The notes under the pieces: model-generated
Told to the model about the DNA's origin: nothing
Database searches by the model: none
The model's input: the letters and a program-made list of their open reading frames with translations, nothing else
Program-made: the position numbers and the translations under genes
DNA from: Dryococelus australis
Lineage: Eukaryota; Arthropoda; Insecta; Phasmatodea; Phasmatidae
Assembly: GCA_029891345.1 (NCBI GenBank)
Contig: CM056993.1
Location: 230,545,265-230,609,264 of the forward strand
Length of the DNA: 64,000 nt
Reading direction: 5' to 3'
Shown here: positions 58,230 through 64,000 of the stretch, in pieces
Numbering within the stretch: the first letter of the stretch is position 1
How the letters are laid out: each line of letters starts with the position of its first letter

Positions 58230-58631
58230 ACTTGTATCAATGGAGATTTCGACTGATCGGCGAGTCAGTAATTTTTACCCTGTTAAACTACCTGTTCCGC
58301 CAGCTTTAATGGAAGAAACGCAATTTCAAGAAAGCGAGTGAGAGACGAGTTTAAATTGTTGGTAGAGCAGACACTTCATTTAGCAGCTGATAAGAGGGGA
58401 AATCTGTACTAAGAAATCGCAGTTCAAGTCAGCAAACTAGTTTAAGTGAAGGCAGTGAATGTAAGCAAGTTCTGGGATTATATCAGTTCTAAGCTTCTAT
58501 TGCCGTATAGTGGTCAATATATTGTAACAAATGTGAAAAAGACCAATTGCTATGAGCTTGCTTGTCCTACACCTGGGAAAATAATACGCCACTGAGAAAG
58601 TTTCACACTCCAAAAGCAAGAGTGTAAGTAA
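58230..58631 (+). pseudogene. Integrase C-terminal segment
   Basis: Pieces in two frames read MEISTDRRVSNFYPVKLPVP and PALMEETQFQESE, then after a frameshift LHLAADKRGN, KFWDYISSKLLLPYSGQYIV and NVKKTNCYELACPTPGKIIR. The final block matches the 'K.F.LY.GPY.V......N.YEL..P.TGK..G' module at the C-terminus of retroelement integrases. The expected continuation follows with frame breaks. The segment shows that the pol deletion ended inside integrase. Confidence 0.7.
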
Positions 58632-58946
58632 ATGTATGGTGTCAAAGTAGCTAGTGCAGGAAAGGATCAGATGACTGGAGTTATTTTTCTTTCCCAGCAA
58701 GGCCGACAGCTTATTGTATTTATTTATTTTGGGAAAGTGAGAGGGTCAGTGATTTTATTTAGTGTAGAGAATTGTGAATATTTTTTAAATTATGTAGTAT
58801 CCAGAGAAGCTTGTTCTGGCGCGATGTATCATGCCACAGCCGAAACAATGCATTCCAGGCCTGTATATAAAACCCTTCCCAAGTATGCTGGAAATGTAGA
58901 GTTATTGGCAACTGAGAAGAAACCTTTTGCGAGAAACGTACGCTGA
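58632..58946 (+). other. Unrecognised ORF after the integrase segment
   Basis: A 104-codon frame in the space between pol and the presumed 3' LTR. It has a hydrophobic segment (GRQLIVFIYFGKVRGSVILF) followed by a polar Cys-containing tail. Its position would suit an envelope-like or accessory frame, but there is no recognised similarity, and non-coding element sequence is as likely. Confidence 0.25.
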
Positions 58947-59057
58947 AGAGAAAAATAATGCTGATGTAGCAGTCCTACCTCCTCCTAGCCTTGACATTGG
59001 TCTGCAACTTCACTCTGACTCCTAAACTCAGTTATTGTATACTAAAGTCATTATCCT

Positions 59058-59072
59058 AGGAGGGAGGGGGGT
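59058..59072 (+). promoter_or_regulatory. Candidate polypurine tract
   Basis: AGGAGGGAGGGGGGT, purine-only but for the last base, is followed by TGCTCAAGG, which could be the TG start of a 3' LTR. Its position, downstream of the integrase segment, fits the priming site for plus-strand DNA synthesis. Confidence 0.45.
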
Positions 59073-60227
59073 GCTCAAGGGGTACGTAACTCTAACATGG
59101 ATTGGTAGATCAGAATTCATTAACCTTTATTATAACAATTAACTACATGTTGGATATAGTCGTTACTAACAATACTGGATTACAAGAATATTACTCTTCA
59201 GCAATAAAACAAGAAATATAAGTTAGAATAAATCTCAAGAGCCTAAGTAAGTTGCCTAACCTTACCAGATATATAACGTTTCGGTTGACTGGGTAATGGA
59301 GACTCGATAGATAGCATTATGCCAAACTGCCACACTGATTTATGCTCATTAATAGCAGAGTGTAGTATGGCCTAGAACTCCTCTAGGCCTGCTCTATAGT
59401 GATGCCTTCTGCTTCTTGGCCGACTCCGACTCTGACTTCTTGCACAGCGGTGATCGTCTGGCTGCATCTGTGGGTAGGGGGGGGGGGTACCTGCATGTCG
59501 CTAATACAACACCAGCTCGTCGGCTATGTGAAGCATTTTTCACAAACAATTATTTCACTTCACAAGCTATACTCTGTACTCTGTTGAACCTTATGAGGTT
59601 TGTGTGTGGCGCCTTGGTGGCCGCTAAAATAACCCCCCCCCCCCCCCCACCCGTGTCCAAAGGGTAACCATGCCGGCTGCAGTAATGGTAGTGGTAGTAG
59701 TCAGAGTAGTTGAAATCTTCTATGGTAAGGATGTAATGGCAAAAGGGGGGCCGAAGAACTGAAGCCGGAAGACGGCGCAGACAGATGGTGGCATACGCGA
59801 TAGTTTTTTAGAGGCAGTATCGGAGACGCAAAGCTAGGTTCGAGTCGACGTTGTACAAAGCAGTTATAACTGTTATGCTCATTAGTGATTGCATTTAAGT
59901 TTTATGTGACTGGCAAGGCATAATATGGCAATGATACTAGAATGTAAGTTATGTACACTTCTCTTCAGAATAAATGAGCGATGGAAAAAGTTTAAGTCCC
60001 CTTCGGCAATCTTCGGTTTTAGACAAGATGTATAGCCTTGGCTCTTAGGCAACCAGCAACCCAGAACTATCCGGCCAATCTTAGCGTTTGAACTGCGCCA
60101 AGAATCTCTTTAGCTTCTATTGGAGCATCATTATGACATCGGTTTCTCCAACTGAATATAATGAAGTTACTCATCCTGTGATTTATGAAGTTAATGCAAA
60201 AATGCTATATCTCACACAAACTCAACA
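59073..60227. other. Possible 3' LTR start, homopolymers; no gene
   Basis: The LTR right end could not be located. A G10 run lies at 59478-59487 and a C-run of about 18 at 59633-59650, both likely unstable in sequencing. Short open frames at 59399-59667 lack domains. Confidence 0.35.
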
Positions 60228-60600
60228 CTGGAAGTCCGTGTATAACGCGCAAACAGGTAACACTTAGTGGAATAAACAAACAATTATAAAGGCGGGCTGA
60301 ACTACAGTGTTGTGCAGCATAGCTTGTCCTTAAATATTTTAGCAGGATTACCTCACATGAATGTTCGTGAGACGTGCAAATAGACAGCGGAAAGAAAACC
60401 AGTCATAAATGTCGTGCTAAGCGACAGTGATAGCTTGTCCTGAAATATTTTAGCGGGATTACCTCACATGAGCTCCACACTAAACATTCGCGAGTCGTGT
60501 AAGCAGGTAACACTTAGCAAAAAAGAACACCAATCTTAAAGGCGAGCTGAGCTGAGCTACAGTGTTGTGCAATATAGCTTGTCTCGAAGTATGTACGCGA
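60228..60600 (+). repeat. Tandem repeat, about 120-130 bp, three units
   Basis: Units share GGTAACACTTAG, GGCG(G/A)GCTGA, CTACAGTGTTGTGCA, TAGCTTGTCCTTAAATATTT, TAGC(A/G)GGATTACCTCACAT and a 'ttcgcgagtcgtg' word. They begin near 60228, 60361 and 60483. The third ends early. Confidence 0.8.
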
Positions 60601-62573
60601 CATTCGATCCTTCAAACAATGAAACAGCAAACGTATGTGAAGTGACTATAATTACAGATAACTGTAAAAGAGAAATTCATAATTCCTCTGTTAATAATTA
60701 AAATAAACCCTATTCTATGTGAGACGTTAAGTAGTTATAATATTTGTATTTTATTATCAATACATAGAAATGAATTTCCTGCTGTCGTACGCATTTATGA
60801 AAACCGAATATTACACTTTAGCTGAATATATGCCTATATTCGTCAGCAACTAAAGCCACTGAACAATAATGAAATTATCGGTGCTTTTTGCAGATGTAAT
60901 TATTGTATGTGCACATCAAGAATGTTTCTCTTGCAACTAGCTGCTGTCTGCATGAAAAGCCACGTCCTATTTAATCGGGCCAATTTCTACGCTGCCAAAT
61001 TAAATCGTTAAGTAGGTTTCGTATTAACTACTGTAGCCGGCAGACGTCTGTACACGTCTGAGCTCGCGGAGCATGTTAATCTGACCAATGAAAAAAAAAA
61101 GGCGGGGTGGTCTGGCCGTAGTATCGGTTATTCCAAAAACATAATTTACGACAGACTCAGGTATATGTAAGGCAATGGAGGACGAAGGACGTTCGCAGAG
61201 GTACAGTAAATTTATCCTCAGTGTTACAAAATTGCACTTGACCATGATATTTATATAAAACCACATATCAGAAGAATATTATGCAACTGGAATACTACTT
61301 AGTTTTTAACACTCGGTGCAATTTCGGGTGAATAATTTATACATACAGTTTATCAAATTATAACAAAACAGTAATTTCAGGAAAGTGCTTTTCTTTTGAA
61401 ACTACGGAAAAGGTTTTATATCTGTATTTGCACAAAGTCGCGAAAATGAGTGTTTTTACTCGTAGTAGGCTGACCCGTACTATAATTAATGCATAGCCTA
61501 CACACAGTGTTTATAAAACAAGAAATAAAATAATAAAATAATAATCTACAGCATAATGCTCATCTATTTCACAAATTCCACCCAATTAATCTGCGTGTAA
61601 GCATTCTTGCTGTGCTAAACTTTAGTTAATGTGAAATTGTTGTCTATATACGCCCGGGTGTTCAAATTCAAAAGCTCACGGAAATGACAGTAGATTTTTA
61701 GAGTTTACATAAAAAGGTGTTAATTATTTTGTCGGTATATGTATTGTTTCTAGAATTCCGATTCACGTGCAAAATTAATGCCACTTGTACCGATGTTTTT
61801 TTCAAATAATGCTGGATTCAGCAGACGGTGTATCCAATATAAAAATATTGCTGTAACATTTATGATACAGTTATTTGTACTAACTTAACAGACCGTAATA
61901 AACGTTTTTTTTATAATTCATGCCAGTAAATGTTATTCCATATGGAATGCTCACTGAGAGAAAATATTTTCCTGTTTATGAAACAAAGAATGTGCAAAAG
62001 TGTAATCCTATTTGAAAGGCATTAAAAACTAAAGCATTAACAGTTTAAAATGATGTGCCTGTCAAATAATTATACAAACAGATTAGAAACTAACGCTATC
62101 GTTATAGTACTAAGTAAATTAGTTTTGTTGTTGAAGTTTAGGCCACACGTATTTACTCAAGAAGTTGTAGGTTCGATTTCTGATTGTAACATATTTATTT
62201 AAATATAATATTAAAATATAATCTTTGTATTATATTTGACGCATAAAGAAATTTATGTATGAAAGTATGTTGTATATTAATTTAGATTCTCAGTTTAAAT
62301 ATGTGACTGAAATACAAGTTTGACTGTAATGTAAAATATCTCTATATTGTAAGCCCTATTAGTACGATAATATATTCATTACAAGAAAAGGCAAGTATTC
62401 TTTTGGTCACTAGTTTTCAAGGTTTTACTTGTAAAAGTACCAAAAAATGCACACACATTTCCATATTTACAGCACTAATGTTTTTTTCCATGACAACTTT
62501 TTTCTCGTAGTTCTCCTAATGGAAGTGACATTTCCCAAGAAAGGTTTACTCATACGGACAACAATAAATCACA
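60601..62573. other. AT-rich DNA, no gene
   Basis: No coding frame of note. A B-box-like word with tRNA-style context (GTAGGTTCGATTTCTG) lies at 62168-62183 but no A-box half pairs with it. Confidence 0.4.
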
Positions 62574-62647
62574 CCCTTACTCTACCCGGGATTCGAAACA
62601 GGAACCACTCACGCTCAAAACTCAACCGACAGAGCCATAGTGGGCAG
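62574..62647 (-). mobile_element. tRNA-like SINE head
   Basis: Minus reading: TATGGCTCTGTCGGTTGAGT (A-box TGGCTCTGTCGG), then CCTGTTTCGAATCCCGGGTA (B-box). A-box and B-box are correctly spaced for a tRNA of about 74 nt, but stems pair poorly, so this is a SINE relic rather than a tRNA gene. Confidence 0.5.
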
Positions 62648-64000
62648 TCAATAGGTCAACCGGAACATTGACAGTGGGTTTGAGAACTTATTTTAAGTGA
62701 ACGAAAAGCAGCTTATTTTATTAGAGATAATTGATAAGTTACAATTGAAATAATATATTAATTAATTGTTCCACATTGTACCTATAATTCACTACCATGT
62801 TGGTTAGTATTCGCTTGCTTATATTTGCGCTAAGTTAAATGCAGCAACTTCAGGTAAAGTTTTGAACATTGTTTTAAAACATTTTAAGTTTAGTTTAACC
62901 TTCATAAATCACTCTTTTCTTTGGAATAAAAAAATTGAAAATAAAAATATATTTTTATCCTTTTCTCATTTCTATGTTGTGTTATTGTCCAGCAGTGATT
63001 GTACTAAAGATTCCTTTATAATTTAATATAGCATTAATGTAATTTAAAATGTTTTAGATTTATTATTCATTATTATAATTTATTTATTCACTGTCCCGTA
63101 TTGTGATTGATGATTTCGACAAGGGATACAATTTAAAAATTCTATGTCATCAAAAATATCAAGCCAACAACTATGGATATGTTACGAAATTACATTCGGC
63201 ATTGGCTAGATAGATGATAGCTCTGTACGAATTTGTGTGTTGTTATTTGCATGATTTTTGGATTTTTTGGAAGTAAAACTGCTATACTGTAAAATGTGTT
63301 TAAGTTGGCTTAGCATTATGCTGCCTCAAGCCCCTCAATGTTTGCAAATTTTGTTAACAAAGTATGTCTTGAGTAATGTATTCCCGTTGAGATATTTATA
63401 ATGCCGCACCGTAAACCTTCAGATCAAATATTTATATCCTCCACTCACCCCCATTTTAATGGTGAAAGATATGATGAAAATGTGGAAAAGGAACAAGTAA
63501 TCTGTTGATGCATCAAACCCCAATAAGTATTCCATCTCCATCGTTGTTACTTTTATCTAACGTGATTTTAATTCGATACTATTTAATATTTGAACAGAAA
63601 AATTGGACTCAATTTAAAATAAAAGCAATTGAATGCTATCGAAGAATGCCTGCAGAAGGTAAAGAAATCCTCTATCACACACTGTGACAAGAGCACTGCT
63701 ACCTGTTGTCGCCAGTAAAAAGTCTCCGTTTCTGGTTTTCCATTTGCGGTCACTCAAGACATAATACTGAATGTTTTTATGTCCGCGCGTGAATACTGCT
63801 GGGACGCAGTCTTGCCGCTTAGCTAGAGACCGGACCGTGCCGAGCCGCAGTCTAGGGAGTAAGAGGGGACTCGCGTGCACAGAAGTTTGCCGGTACCAGT
63901 AGATAAGACTATTGGTTGCCATGTTGGAAGACAAGCACTACCTCAAATATAATGCTTAAATAGCATTTCTCAGAAATTGTTGAACAGATTTGGCATCAGT
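62648..64000. other. AT-rich DNA, GC-richer end
   Basis: AT-rich to about 63650, then GC-richer to 63940. The minus-strand open frame 63614-63934 (NIQYYVLSDRKWKTRNGDFL) and a plus-strand frame from 63684 both look superficially protein-like, but no family is recognised. Confidence 0.35.

Larger units (their letters stand above)
56376..58631 (+). mobile_element. LTR retroelement with gag and integrase C-terminus, most of pol deleted
   Basis: Gag-like frames (56376-57880) are followed, after only about 350 bp, by an integrase C-terminal segment (58230-58631). Protease, RT, RNase H and the integrase core are missing, so an internal deletion of several kilobases is inferred. A polypurine tract at 59058-59072 suggests the 3' LTR begins near 59072. 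No 5' LTR was recognised upstream of gag. The remaining frames contain stops and frameshifts. In gene content it complements the 1.9-4.1 kb element, but it lies on the opposite strand and is not the same copy. Confidence 0.75.

Noticed and set aside
63614..63934. 106-codon minus-strand frame
   Set aside because: Protein-like in places but no recognised motif; plus-strand reading of the same segment looks equally plausible.

Overview
The window looks like intergenic or intronic DNA from a repeat-rich, AT-rich insect genome. No complete host gene, rRNA gene or CRISPR array is visible. The recognisable sequence consists of mobile elements of arthropod type (Ty3/Gypsy-like, Tc1 DD34E, an insect IS630-Tc1-mariner element with an N-terminal DUF4817-like helix-turn-helix, hAT-like MITE), tRNA-derived SINE families and many minisatellites. 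Several dispersed repeats resemble sequences I remember from Timema stick insects (Phasmatodea). That genus assignment is recollection, not a search result.

Layout. 1.85-4.14 kb: 5'-truncated Ty3/Gypsy pol on the minus strand (RT, RNase H, integrase). 4.36-6.57 kb: broken zinc-finger gene whose end carries a GSGWTL-type domain. 7.1-17.7 kb: mostly AT-rich DNA with SINEs, GA and TA microsatellites and a possible MITE. 17.7-18.7 kb: decayed Tc1 transposase. 19.9-27.6 kb: SINEs, dispersed repeats with TGACC half-sites, a tRNA-Leu-like relic, direct duplications and a foldback pair of tRNA-like units. 27.95-28.73 kb: second broken zinc-finger gene (minus). 28.9-33.0 kb: four consecutive repeat arrays, the last a 2.3-kb mosaic rich in YY1/Pho-like motifs. 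33.7-38.2 kb: nested foldbacks and a 3.8-kb DNA transposon with terminal inverted repeats of about 670 bp, a nearly full-length DD41D transposase and three 170-bp tandem repeats. 38.2-48 kb: AT-rich DNA with SINEs, one carrying a clear target-site duplication. 48.07-49.16 kb: 31-bp minisatellite of about 35 units. 50.2-51.2 kb: a SINE next to a 666-bp hAT-like MITE. 55.8-56.16 kb: TA microsatellite and seven 38-bp units carrying a tRNA A-box. 56.4-59.1 kb: LTR retroelement with gag and integrase C-terminus but most of pol missing. 60.2-60.6 kb: tandem repeat of about 120 bp.

The genes do not form a pathway. The pieces are separate insertions, most of them inactivated by stop codons (often C-to-T type) and frameshifts. 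The most informative structures are the long-TIR transposon, the YY1/Pho-motif mosaic, the A-box tandem array and the two zinc-finger relics.
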